From Diadophis punctatus similis (lineage: Eukaryota > Chordata > Lepidosauria > Squamata > Dipsadidae): a stretch of 64,000 nucleotides of DNA. The position numbers were made by a program, and so were the translations under genes. Positions 1-9,907 of the stretch are shown here, in pieces (positions within the stretch are counted from its first letter, which is position 1; each line of letters opens with the position of its first letter). The stretch is taken from NCBI GenBank assembly GCA_023053685.1, contig JALIGW010000005.1:23043501-23107500 (forward strand), given 5' to 3'. Below the pieces are notes generated by a model, which ran no database searches, had not been told where the DNA came from, and worked only from the letters and a program-made list of their open reading frames with translations.

Positions 1-240
1 TGGCTTTTAAGACTTGGCTTTTCCCCCAGATGTTTAGGTCCAGCTGCCCGGAGTCCCCTTTTGCTTGTCCAATTATCTTATTTGATCACCATTGAACATT
101 TTAAGCACAGGGTAGTTCATTTTTTTTAAAAAATTTGAATAGTAATTTTTATTTGTTTATGGTTTGTTTCTGTTGTGTGCCAGAATAAACATTGTTTGAG
201 TTGGATGGGGCTATAAATCTATCAAATCCACCAAACAAAC
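1..240 (+). mobile_element. LINE 3' tail (L2/CR1-type), truncated by window edge
   Basis: The segment reads like the 3' untranslated end of a reptile LINE. It has a run of CR1/L2-style tail sequence, then a final block resembling the usual 'gggcggcgcataaatc' LINE terminus, degraded here to 'ggatggggctataaatc' and followed by an AT-rich tail. Only the end of the element is inside the window. The clade is not certain. Confidence 0.55.
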
Positions 241-595
241 AAAACCAACAATGATTTCTAAACAAAATGTTCCAGCTGCTGCTACTTCAGGCAGAAACAA
301 ACTTATAACCCCCCAGACAGAACAAAATATGGCAAAATATAACAAATTGTGGAAAAGTACAACCAATGTCCATTCTTTATGACCTATCATTGCTGAGTAT
401 AAAGATTACTCTGAAGACTCATCACTGCTTTCACAAATTTTGTTTGAGGCCAGCTAATTCCTCGAGTTTAGAAAAGTTTAGTTTATTGATAATCAGAGAC
501 GTAGACCAAATTCTAACAGTAATTTTGTCTATATGGAAAAAAAGGTTGTTACTCCTTTCTTTCTTTTAATGGTTTTTATGTGTTTATTTGGTTAT

Positions 596-848
596 GAGCC
601 GAGGTGGCGCAGCAGTTAGAGTGCAGTACTGCAGGCCACTTTAGCTGACTGTGATCAGCAGTTCAGCTGTTCAAATCTCACCGGCTCAGGGTTGACTCAG
701 CCTTCCATCCTTCCGAGGTAGGTAAAATGAGGACCCAGATTGTTGGGGGCAATATAAATATACATTGCTTAATGGTGTAAACCTCTTAGAGAGTGCTTGC
801 ACTGTGAGACGGTATATAAATCTCACTAATAAATAAAAGAATAAATAA
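596..848 (+). mobile_element. Sauria-type tRNA-derived SINE
   Basis: The head 'gccgaggtggcgcag' with a box-A-like region and box B 'gttcaaatc' at 669-677 is tRNA-derived. The body has the typical squamate run 'ccttccatccttccgaggt' followed by 'aaaatgaggaccc', and the tail ends in 'gacggtatataaatc' and AAATA repeats. This is a SINE, not a functional tRNA gene. Sauria SINEs are known to share their tail with Bov-B LINEs. Confidence 0.85.
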
Positions 849-1605
849 ATATTGTTTGTGTTGGAAAATAATAAATTTGTTCTTCTCGTATATACCTCAA
901 TATTTACTTATAGCTTATGTCTTGCTTTTGTAGTTAATCGCAGATCATATACCTTAGTGCCAAAGGGACACAATAACAATACAGATAGTACTTTCTTCAG
1001 TGACCACAATTGGGACAGGTGTCTCAGTCATTAAGTATAGCAAAATGGTCGTTAAGTGAAAGTCATGTTTACAGTCCTTTGTTTTGCAGTGTCGGGAAGG
1101 CTATGACTCCCAATGACCAGGTGAGTCCAAAGGTTTTCAAAACTTGACTCAGGAAGAAGCCAGTAAAAGGGCAAATGTTACAGTCCTTTTCCCTTACTCT
1201 CCCTCCCTTTGGAATGCTCAGCCTGCCAGTAGGATAATTAGCAAGAAGGGAATTAATGTTTGTATTTACATTCATTGGAGAGGAAGGGATTACAAGACAG
1301 TGAGCACACAAAATTGGGGAATGCTCATCAAAAAGAATATGCTACCTTTATAATGGCTTGGTAAGGCCACACTTGGAATGTTGCATCCAGTTTTGGTTGT
1401 CACAATTTAAACAGATGTTGAGACTCTAGAAAGAGTGCAAAGAAGAGCAACAAAGATGATTAGGGGACAGGCGGCTAAAACATATGAAAAATGGGTGTAG
1501 GAATTGGGTATGTCTAGTTCAATTAAAAGAAGGAGTAGGGTAAAGTGACCAGATTTTTTTTTAAGCGGGACGGGGGGCGGGCCCGCCTGGGCGCCGCCAT
1601 TTGAG

Positions 1606-1655
1606 TTTTGCCCTCTGCGCATGCGCAGAACGCTGCGCATGCGCAGAGGGCAAAA
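1606..1655. promoter_or_regulatory. Perfect inverted repeat with two NRF1-like palindromes
   Basis: Two 23-bp arms (1606-1628 and 1633-1655) are perfect reverse complements around a 4-base loop. Each contains the 12-mer TGCGCATGCGCA (1616-1627 and 1634-1645), which equals the known NRF1 consensus. It lies inside the hAT element. Any regulatory role is inferred only from the motif. Confidence 0.5.
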
Positions 1656-1795
1656 CAATGCAAATGTCGGCGTCCAGGTGGGGGGGGAGGTGGGAGGCCT
1701 TTCCTCGCCTCCCGCCTCCCCTTCGGGAGCCGGCAGTGGCTTGGGCTGGCAAGCGACGAGCAGGAGGTGGGGAAAGGAGGCAGCCGGCAGCTTAC

Positions 1796-1825
1796 CTGCG
1801 AGGCGGCGCTCCCGCAGCAGCCCAT
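1796..1825 (-). pseudogene. Captured first-exon fragment with N-myristoylation-like start
   Basis: Read on the minus strand, an ATG at 1825-1823 opens the peptide MGCCGSAASQ and is followed directly by a consensus 5' splice site (CAG|GTAAG). MGxxxS is the N-myristoylation pattern, and the cysteines at 3 and 4 would suit palmitoylation. CpG-rich DNA surrounds it, as at a housekeeping first exon. The parent gene was not recognised. It is carried inside a hAT element, so it is probably a captured, non-functional exon. Confidence 0.4.
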
Positions 1826-2429
1826 GGCGGGCTCGGGGCTAGGTCTCTGTGCGAGCTCCAGGCATCCAAGCGCCACAGTCTCCCGGTCGCCCGCCTGGCC
1901 CCAGAGCAATGGCGGCAGCGAGGCGACGGGGGGAAGGAAGGGGAGGTGGATGAGGAAGGGCTGTTTGCACCGCCGGAGGGGCCGCTCGTGAGCTCAAACC
2001 GCCGCTCTTTTTCTGAGACGACGGCAGCGGCGATGGCTCCTCGTCCCTCACCCCTCCACCCGCATCCCAACAGCAGCGGTGCCTCCGAGGGCGGGGCTAG
2101 GGATGGGGTGGGGGAAGGAGAGGAGGAGCAGCCCCCCTTCCCCCTCTCCCCAGCAGGCAGCCAGCTCACTGAAATTCCGCTTTGCAGGTAGTACCTCTCT
2201 TTTGTGCTTCCCCTTCTAAGGTGACCAGACGTCCCGCTGTTTCGGCATTCTTTCCAAAAAAGCGTGACTTTTTGGAAAGAATGCGGGACGCGGGACACAC
2301 GCTTGAAAAGTGTGTCTGTCCCGCCAAAAGCGGGACGTCTGGTCACCTTAGAGTAGGGTAACATGATAGCAGTGTTCCAGTATCTGAGAGGTGGCCACAG
2401 GGAGGAGGGAGTCAACCTATTCTTCAAAG

Positions 2430-2515
2430 CAACGGTTATTTGAACACCAGGATCGGTTCCGTGGAGGCTGGTTTTTCTGTGACCGGGGGAGCGTGGTTTC
2501 GTGCATTCACTATAT

Positions 2516-2578
<63 letters not shown>

Positions 2579-2641
2579 ATGGGGCTTCACTCAGTTCCGT
2601 GGACTGGTGCAAGTCCACGGGCCAAGGGTTGGAGACCCCTG
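2430..2641. mobile_element. Degenerate hAT MITE containing a TG microsatellite
   Basis: The right end reads 'gttggagacccctg', a hAT terminus. The flanks CTTCAAAG (2422-2429) and CTCCAAAG (2642-2649) match at 7 of 8 bases. The interior has 'ccgtgga' blocks typical of the 'ccccaacc...ccgtggacc' hAT family, and a long (TG)n run occupies the middle. The left terminus is eroded. Confidence 0.6.
2519..2577. repeat. (GT)n microsatellite
   Basis: An uninterrupted GT dinucleotide run of about 59 bases lies within the hAT remnant. Reading frames through it are artefacts. Confidence 0.97.
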
Positions 2642-3194
2642 CTCCAAAGCACCTGAAGGCAGAACAAGAAGTAATGAATGGAAACTAATCAAAGAGAGAG
2701 CCAACCCAGAACCAAGGAGAAATTTCTGTTATTCTGTAAAAACCTTTAATATGAATCCGATTAGATTCTTGTCAATGTCAGGCAGCAACACCAAGAGGCC
2801 AAGGGCTGTCATCAACTAATTAAGGCTACAGAGTGGAGCTTGTTAGCTTGCAATTACCAGATTTAGGAGTGCAGTGTGCTATGGAGAAAAGCAGCTCAGG
2901 AAGAGATAGATTGTTCAGATAATATATCTGCCCCAGGGAGAGTGGGGAATAAAAAAAGAAAAGAAAAACAGGGTTATGTGTACTGATTGTAATGGCAATG
3001 GACAGTCACTTACCTGAAATGGCATAGGGTTTCCAACTGAGCAGGCAGTTGGACTAGAAGACTCCAAGGTCCCTTCCAAATCTGTTATTCTGTTAAATTC
3101 TGTCATAAATGCAGGCATTGGTCACAAAAGTACTTTTTTAAAAAATCATTGTTGCAGTTTTCAATTAGGCTCTCTGATAATAACATGATGAGTT

Positions 3195-3427
3195 GTCCAT
3201 TGAGATTCCCAGTCATCCAGGTTATGGTTGTCCCAAAGGTGCTTTTTCAAGAGGCAACTGGGCTTCCTTTGTTTTTCCTTGAAGACGTTTTGCATTGCTT
3301 CTCATTCAAGAAGCTTTTCCGGTTCTATCCATGGCAGAACCGAAGAAGCTTCTTGGATGAGAAGCAAAACATCTTCAAGGTAAAACAAAGAAAGTCCAGT
3401 TGCCTCTTGAAAAAGCACATTTGGGAC
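3195..3427. mobile_element. Foldback element, family P1 (Penelope-like candidate)
   Basis: Two arms run in opposite directions: 'tcccaaaggtgctttttcaa' at about 3230 and its reverse complement near 3400-3425, with 'aagaagcttcttggatgag' at the centre. The direct repeat AACATGATGAGTT (3182-3194) against AACATGACGAGTT (3428-3440) differs at one base and may be the target duplication. The central segment is a damaged copy of the hammerhead-like core seen at 55514. No coding capacity. Confidence 0.6.
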
Positions 3428-3440
3428 AACATGACGAGTT

Positions 3441-4469
3441 ACGAATGTGCAAAAAATATGTACTTAGTATTACAGACAATCCAAAAAGAGATGTAGCCTT
3501 AAAGATAGAAAAAGAGTCTGTTTTATTAAGTATGGGATCCCACTGAAAAAAAATGGAGAGAAATGTTTTGATCATCTGCACATCAGTAAGGAGGAGTTTG
3601 TCCTTCTGCTATTCTGTACACTACCAACAACTTGTATAAAGCAGGCATATGTGTACATGTGGTTCAGAGTACATACTGTTATGAAAGGAAAATGACTTGA
3701 AATTCAAATTAACTAGCTGTAACGGTGGTAATCACAATCATGTATTATCCTCTAAACTGCTGTTTTGTTTTTCTACATCTCAGCACAAAATCCTATCGCT
3801 TAGGCTAATTGACCTATTTCTTATTTTTTTCTTTTAAAAAAAATTTACAACAGGCCTTCTAGCTATCTAAACTCCAGTGAAAGCTGTTCTCTACCTAGCA
3901 ACATTGATGGCAACAGCTTTGTAACTGCTCTTACTTTCTTCCCTCCTTTTTCCTCCACACCCCACCAGTTAACTGTTTCAGAGGTCAAACTGACAAGGCA
4001 CCTACCGCCAACAGAGATCTGCCCACAGTTCTTTCAGAATTCTATGAATATAATGTAAGAATGTCAAGAAATAGGTCTTCAGTCAAAATGGAAATAGGAC
4101 TAAGCTGGCATACTGAATAGTGTAGCTTCTTTTCTCCCCCCAAAATATTATGTAACCTGTAAGTTGCACTCCACAGAACAGGATGTCAGAAGGTGATAAG
4201 TTACATAGGCTATAACGCAAAACTTTCCAACTGCCAAATACTTGTCTGAATCTGAGAAGGTTAATCTAGTTTCTTTTTTTAATGAGGAAATCTCCATATA
4301 AAATATTTTTGCACAGTATGTGATAGACACATGCTGGCTACTATTTTTGCATTAGCCACCACAGAAAAAGACAACTTGAAATTAACTCAAGCTATCAAAA
4401 AGTGTTGATTGAAACTTACGGATTGTGTTAAAATGGCTGCTTGATCGCTTAGCTTTTCAGTGGTTTCAG
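3441..4469. other. AT-rich intergenic or intronic sequence, nothing recognised
   Basis: No convincing exon, repeat family or regulatory signal was seen in this stretch. Confidence 0.5.
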
Positions 4470-4477
4470 ATCTAGAT

Positions 4478-4826
4478 CAGGGTGGGTTCTAACTTACCTT
4501 GCTGCCGGTTCGCTTCCTCCCGCACCACGTGGGCGCGTGGGCGCAAAGTGCGCATGCGCATGCACAGCGCCGGAAAAAAAATCCCCCCCAAAAAGCCGAA
4601 AACAAGATGGTGATGCATGTGCAGTGCCGGAAACTCGGCTTCTGCACATGCGCAGAAAAAAAAATCGGGAAAAAATTCAAAAAAAACAACCAATTTTTTT
4701 TAAAAAAGATGGCGGCACCCACAGACCGGCACTGACCAAACTGGTTCCGTGATATCATCGTGACATCACCAGCAGTTAGCTACCGGTTCAGGTGAACCGG
4801 TCCGAACTGGGAGGAACCCACCTCTG
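4478..4826. mobile_element. hAT MITE ('GGTGGGTTC' family), perfect 8-bp TSD
   Basis: The termini are CAGGGTGGGTTC and GGAACCCACCTCTG, and the target duplication is ATCTAGAT (4470-4477 and 4827-4834). The interior carries TGCGCATGCGCA at 4549-4560 and inverted 'accggttc' and 'gaaccggt' blocks near the right end. Non-coding. Confidence 0.9.
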
Positions 4827-4834
4827 ATCTAGAT

Positions 4835-5570
4835 AAAACTGATAAAACTGTTTTTCCCTTACCAATGCATATGAAAGATTAAAGGTCAACATTTCAGAAG
4901 CTGAAGACATGAGAGAATGATTTTCAAAATGCTATCTTTATTTATAAAGCCAACATGCTACTTTGATAATTTATCCAAAGGCAAAGGCTATAGAGCTCTT
5001 ACTGTGTTTTATAGCTTGTTACTAGCAAGGAATACATAGTCAAGAGCATTTGAAACCCAAACTTAGTTCATCATTTTGCATAGGCATGTCCATTTCCTTC
5101 ATTTGTCCCCCTTTCACATTTGTCCCTACACATCTAACAGATAAAATCCAGTGTTGGTTTCTTTAAAAAAAGATTTTTTTCCACGCAAACCTTTTTATGT
5201 AATACTTTTAACAGATTAAAATCTCGTCAGTACCTATATATTATTTAACCATGGGTCATAGGAAAGGTGGATTTAATTGCCTGATAATTTTCTGATTTGC
5301 ACCCAGGACATCAGAAATAAATGTTTAGACTGTGAAAAGCAATAGACATTCTCTTCACAGCTGCCGGCTTTGGTTTCCTTGGACAGTGATAAGAAAAAGG
5401 AACATGAACTCTCTAATATGATCAGAAGAGAAGGTCCAAATGATTGTTCTCTGTAAAGAACCATGAACTGAACTTCAGAATCTTATCCGAACAGGTAGTA
5501 AAAAATTCTCTCATCAGGTGGTAGCTCTAATTTTGGCTTATCCCAGAAGCTAAGCTGGGTTGCCTTTAGT
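4835..5570. other. No feature recognised
   Basis: AT-rich unique-looking sequence; no exon or repeat could be supported. Confidence 0.5.
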
Positions 5571-5571
5571 T

Positions 5572-5640
5572 CAGGCTGACTGGAGAATTCTGGGAGTTGA
5601 AGTCCACAAACCTTAAAATTGCCAAGGTTGAGAAATATTG
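5572..5640. mobile_element. Half of a short palindromic hAT MITE
   Basis: The run 'gagaattctgggagttgaag' followed by 'tccacaaacc' and ending 'aaggttgagaaatattg' is the right half of a very common reptile hAT MITE whose left half normally mirrors it. The left half is missing. Confidence 0.7.
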
Positions 5641-6454
5641 CTGTAGTTTATATTTGGATGGAGGAGTTCCTATGTACTCTACAGCTGTGGGTTAAATTGA
5701 AAAATCAAAAACTGCACTAGAAGAAGCCAGTGGCAAACCGGGTTAGAAGTCCTGTCAGGAAAACTGCAGTGGATGCAGTTGCTATGAGGCAGCCATAAGA
5801 ACTTAGTTACTGATAAATAACTGGTTCAACTGTACTAAACTGTAAGTTTTATTTGGAATTCTATGTGGAGACTGTTGTCCTCTTGTTTTCCACTCAATTT
5901 CTCTTTTTGTTTTTCAGTTAGTTCCTTTTTGTATTTAGAGATTTGGCAAGGTTGCACATTGACACAGATATTCCTTATGTTTAAGACTAGCACAAAATTT
6001 GTTAAATTCTATAATTATGTGACATCTGCTTATCAGTTTTCATAGTAAACTGCATTCCAAAGTCTCCTATGCAACTGCATTTTCTATTCTGCATAATGTA
6101 TCCATTATATTGGAGAAATAAAAAGCAGATCGTTTGACCAGTCTCTTTGTAACTGGCTAGATATGCATCTCTGTTTAAATATTCAGAAGGGATCCAGAAA
6201 CACAGAGATATTTCCTAGTATTAAATTGTGCCAATGAGTCTGTATTTGGATCAATGACACATATTTCAGGAATTGAATTATTTATCTTACCTGTTATTTT
6301 AGTAAGTAGGGGATACTCTAACCATCAAAAGCAAATTGGTTTTATTGAACAATGTGAGAAAACAAAATATCATCATCATAGTGAAACTCGTAGCTCTCAG
6401 GATTTTGGGACAATTAGTTCTGTTAATATGCACATAAAAAAAAATCCTTTCAGT

Positions 6455-6879
6455 CAGTGGTGGGTTGCCATCTTACCGGTGCCGGTGCGCTGCATGCGCA
6501 TCTCCAAGTTTCAGGGGCACGCGCACTCGCTACGTGCACGCACCCCCTTGCGAGATTTTGCTTCTGTGCCTGCGCAGAAGCAAAATCGTGCCAAAATCTT
6601 GTGAGGGGACGCGCACGTGCATGAGATTTCGGCGTGATTTTGCTTCCGTGCATGCGCGGAAGTGAAATCTCACTGAAATCTCGTGCGCGCGTCCCCTTGC
6701 GAGATTTTGGTGCGATTTTGCTTCCACACATGTGCAGAAGCAAAATCGACCCAAAATCACCCGGGGAAAATGGCGATGCAGACGATGGACCGGCAGGAGA
6801 GGGCTCCGGAGCGGTTGCGCAATCTGCCGCTCCCTACTGGAGCTGTGCACTGGGCAGCTCCGGCAGGAACCCACCTCTG
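6455..6879. mobile_element. hAT MITE with repeated CATGCGC-centred palindromes
   Basis: The termini are CAGTGGTGGGTTGCC and GGAACCCACCTCTG. The flanks CTTTCAGT (6447-6454) and CTTCCAGT (6880-6887) match at 7 of 8. The interior repeats a palindromic module three times: 'gattttgcttc', a GC-rich centre, then 'gaagcaaaatc' or the variant 'gaagtgaaatc'. Overlapping reading frames in it are by-products of the repeat. Confidence 0.88.
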
Positions 6880-6887
6880 CTTCCAGT

Positions 6888-7880
6888 GTGCAAAGTATAT
6901 TACAGCCTTCTTCAGTCTGGGGTCCTCCAAAGAGGTTTGTTTGAGCTTGCTGGGAATTATGAATTGAGAAAAGCTACCGGTAGTAGAGTGTCAAAATCAA
7001 AGTATTTTGTTTTGGTCACTGATGAACCTTAGCTAGTGTAGTGGATCCTGTCCTGCAGCAGCAATTCAATTTCTAATGAATACCGGAATAACATTTCAAG
7101 TTTGAAAATGTAACACCAGACCAAAAAACTGAGCTATCTCTTAATGGTCTTAGCACAATTCCAGAAACTTAAGGTAATAAATGTATGTATGTATATGTAT
7201 GTTTATGAAGTTTGTGACTCTGAAATACAGCATGTAAATAACAAAATAATTCATGGAGGTCATTGTTAGGTTCTCATACTGAAGAGGCAGGAGGCGAGTG
7301 AGTGGCTTCAGCTCTTTATTAGGTCATGGTGGGAAACAACAGCAAAGACCCCTGGCTTGAACCAGGACCAATCAGGAGATACCTGTTGGAGACAATCAGC
7401 TGGACCAGAGTGGGAACTTCCAGCCTAGTATGTAGATGTAGGGACATAAAGTCATTGAATTAAATCACAGTGAACACCTCATTAATAATACTAAGGATAG
7501 AAACTAAGGAAATGAGAAATAGGCACCTTGGGCCATATTTTTGTCCTATTTGTTGAACCACATGTATCATAAGTGGAAATTAATACCCTAATTTAACACT
7601 TATGTAGTAGCCATACGAGTCATACGACTGAAATAAAAGTGTATTTTGCACAAAATGGAAATAAATACCCTAATTTAACACTCACGCATTGGAGATATTG
7701 CTGAAATAAAAGTGTGATTTGCACTAAATTATATTATCCTTTTTGCCTTCACGCTTAGCCACTTTGTTTATAATACATTTTTTGCAGCAAGATAAAAGAA
7801 CCTGTTTCTGTTGGCATAATGACGAGTGAGAAGAATAAATGAATATTCTGTATTTAAATACAAAATATTCATTTGTGTCT
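6888..7880. other. Mostly unassigned sequence
   Basis: Apart from the tandem pair at 7575-7729, nothing was recognised. The part near 7265-7440 has a GC-richer, LTR-like look but no terminal repeats were found. Confidence 0.4.
7575..7729. repeat. Imperfect tandem duplication, two units of about 80 bp
   Basis: Two consecutive units start 'ggaaattaataccctaattt' (7575) and 'ggaaataaataccctaattt' (7657). Both end with 'gaaataaaagtgt' followed by 'tttgcac' and 'aaat'. The second unit is a few bases shorter. Confidence 0.75.
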
Positions 7881-8080
7881 GATACTCAGATGCTGCCTAG
7901 ATAAAGTCCTTGCAATTTTCTTAGCAAAAGTTATCAGAAGTGGTTGCCATTGGCTTCTTACTAGGACTGAAAGATAGTGATTGGCCCAAGATCACCCAGC
8001 TGGCTTTGGGTCTAAAGCAGGATTAGAACTCACAGTCTCCTGGCTTCTTGCCTGGTGCTTTTACCAACCACACCAAATTG
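7881..8080 (-). mobile_element. tRNA-derived SINE, minus strand
   Basis: In reverse orientation it shows a tRNA-like head ('ggtgtggttggtaaaagcacc'), then 'agctgggtgatcttgggcca', then 'gaagccaatggcaaccactt' and 'gccaagaaaattgcaagg'-like tail sequence. The same family occurs at 16930, 34815 and 50965. Confidence 0.75.
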
Positions 8081-8928
8081 CAAAACTGCATGTTTACATA
8101 GGAAATTGCAAAATCTAGAGTCACACCATATTCATCGAACACAACAGGGTCAACAAAACCGGCATCAGTTCAAGTTTTGAGACAAAGTTTTCTTTAGTCC
8201 AACATAGATATGTTGAGGATTTAATTTAGGACCTGCTGCATACAAAGCATTTATTCTAAGTTACAGCAAAGTTTTGAATTGAAAGTGATAACAGATGGCC
8301 AGATCCACGTGTTTGATTTAGACAATAGAATGTCTTAATTCTATATTAAAAAGTTCGGCATCACCCTATTTAATAAGGCGTCTCCTTATTTTGCCAGCAT
8401 AGCGCAGGATTTCATTGACATTTTGCATGGTAATAACATGTAATAATACTTTTCCAAAATAACTTGTTGGATTATATCTTAATATAATCTGTTTTAAATG
8501 TGCGTTTGTGTGTAAGAGACAGAGTGAGACTAACAATAAATGAGTCATAGGCTCATTTGTGGATAATACAAACAATAGCAGACTGATGAGGAATGTACTA
8601 TTTCACCCTTAGGGAGCTTATTTTCCGCTTAATAGTTACAGAAATAAAGTTTTAGTTTTGCTATGATAAAATTCTAAACCTATTATATTCCCTATGTTAT
8701 AAATAACTTGTTTTATTTCCCAATCTGTAGGTTTATTCCCGTTGATCAGTTTTCTGCTTTGAATTACAAATGGCCCTTGCTTATTCAGATTTCTCTCTGA
8801 GGTAAACAGGAGATGCAACCACCATTCAGTTAAGATACTACTTTGACCAAACTGGTGACAGGTTCTGCTGTTAGGCCTGCTGTATTCACTTCAGGTATCC
8901 TATTTATTCTCACACAACCTGTGCGAGA

Positions 8929-8948
8929 GGGAGGGGAGGGAGGGAGGG
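8929..8948 (+). other. G-quadruplex motif
   Basis: Five runs of three or four G are separated by single A bases (GGGAGGGGAGGGAGGGAGGG), which fits the canonical G4 pattern with one-base loops. Confidence 0.7.
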
Positions 8949-9370
8949 AGATTGTTTTTAGGAAGAACTCCCATCTTCTTTGTTTGCCTCACTGTGAATT
9001 CTTTATCAGTTGGCTGGCTGCCAGGATTGAGAAAGTACTGAAATGTCTGTCACTTTTAGAACAATTGTGAACCAACCTGAGAGGAACTGCTTGAACCTTC
9101 CATACATTTTGTTTCTAACAAAAAATACTTGGGGTGGTAGAAGTAGTGATGGAAGAGTTGTCATCTTCCAGACTTTTGTATGTGAGCTTCTTCCCTCATA
9201 TATACCATATTTTTCAGAGTATAAGATGCACAGGAGTATAAGACGCACCTAGATTTTAGAGGAGGAAAACAAGGAAAAAAGTATTCTGAACAAATGGTGT
9301 AGTAATATATTATTTAATAAAATACCAGTATAGCAGAATACTTTTTACAACCATGTACACTTTTTACAAA

Positions 9371-9495
9371 CTTCAAACTTGACAGCTTTAAGACTTGTGG
9401 ACTTCAACTCCCAGAATTCCTCCTCCAGTCATGCTAGCTCAGGAATGGGACTTGAAGTCCACAAGTCTTAAACTTGCCAAGTTTGAAGACCCTTG
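9371..9495. mobile_element. Short palindromic hAT MITE nested in a larger transposon
   Basis: The left arm 'cttcaaacttgacagcttta' and the right arm ending 'ccaagtttgaagacccttg' are inverted copies that share the block 'ttgtggacttcaa'. The first bases of the left terminus are lost. Confidence 0.75.
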
Positions 9496-9513
9496 CACCC
9501 CTAACCCCTAACC

Positions 9514-9590
9514 CAGGGGTCTTCAAACTTGACAGCTTTAAGACTAGTGGACTTCAACTCCCAGAATTCCTCCTCCAGTCATGCTAGATG
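9514..9590. mobile_element. Left half of a second palindromic hAT MITE
   Basis: It begins CAGGGGTCTTCAAACTTGAC and is nearly identical to the left arm of the neighbouring copy. The right half is absent. The 8 bases before it, CCCTAACC, fit the hAT target pattern. Confidence 0.7.
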
Positions 9591-9907
9591 GGGTAATTAG
9601 AAGGCAAAAACACCTCCTTTTTTGTGAAAAACAGCCCGTTTTTCGGCCATTTTTTTGCAAAAACGAGGCATGCAGAGGGTTTGGGAAGCCTGCAGAGCAT
9701 TCCTAGGGGGTAGAGGAAGGCAAAAATGCCATTTTTGCAAAAATGGCCCATTTTTTGCAAAAATGGCCCATTTTTTGCAAAAATGGGATGCAGGGGTAGG
9801 GCTTCGGGAGGCCAAAAATGGCTGTATTCTGTGTATAACACGCACCAACATTTCCACCCTCTTTTGGGGGGCAAAAAGGTGCGTCTTATACTCCGGAAAA
9901 TACAGTA

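Larger units (their letters stand above)
1541..2350. mobile_element. Non-autonomous hAT element (copy 1) with CpG-rich captured core
   Basis: The ends are TAAAGTGACCAG and CTGGTCACCTTA, flanked on both sides by the 8-bp target duplication GAGTAGGG (1533-1540 and 2351-2358), which is diagnostic of hAT. The interior holds a perfect 23-bp inverted repeat with two TGCGCATGCGCA sites, then about 500 bp of CpG-rich sequence resembling a host promoter and first exon. On the minus strand a 10-codon open segment (1825 down to 1796) starts with ATG and ends CAG|GTAAG. No transposase is encoded. A sister copy lies at 11467-12249. Overlapping GC-rich reading frames here are not independent genes. Confidence 0.88.
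1300..3104 (+). mobile_element. CR1 LINE 3' half, split by two hAT insertions
   Basis: Remnants of a CR1 reverse transcriptase C-terminus are readable: a block like 'HLEYCIQFW' near 1360, then a block like 'IAVFQYLRGG' after 2359 and 'SNEWKLIKERANPEPRRNF' near 2670-2730. The 3' end has the classic CR1 finish, 'ggactagaagact..caaggtcccttcca', followed by 'tctgttattctgtta' octamer repeats near 3082. The coding frame is interrupted by stops and by hAT elements at 1541-2350 and 2430-2641. The 5' boundary is approximate. Confidence 0.8.
9203..9907. mobile_element. TIR DNA transposon ('GTATAAGACGCACC' ends) with nested hAT pieces
   Basis: The left end 'taccatatttttcagagtat' and the right end 'atactccggaaaatacagta' are inverted copies, and the subterminal 'aagacgcacc' also appears in both orientations. 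TA borders both ends. Internally there are repeats of 'gcaaaaatggcccattttt' at 9738-9785. Two hAT MITE copies sit inside at 9371-9495 and 9514-9590. The superfamily of the host element was not determined. Confidence 0.75.

Noticed and set aside
596..680. tRNA gene
   Set aside because: Box A and B belong to a SINE head that continues into a SINE body and A-rich tail.
1523..2427. Many overlapping GC-rich open frames
   Set aside because: They lie in the CpG-rich core of a hAT element and overlap on both strands; only the short ATG-plus-donor segment looks exon-like.
3182..3440. Confident 13-bp target duplication for the foldback at 3195
   Set aside because: One mismatch, and the right repeat overlaps degraded terminal-repeat sequence, so it is kept only as possible.
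9496..9513. Interstitial telomere-like CCCTAA repeat
   Set aside because: Only two imperfect units between two hAT MITEs; better explained as target-site sequence.
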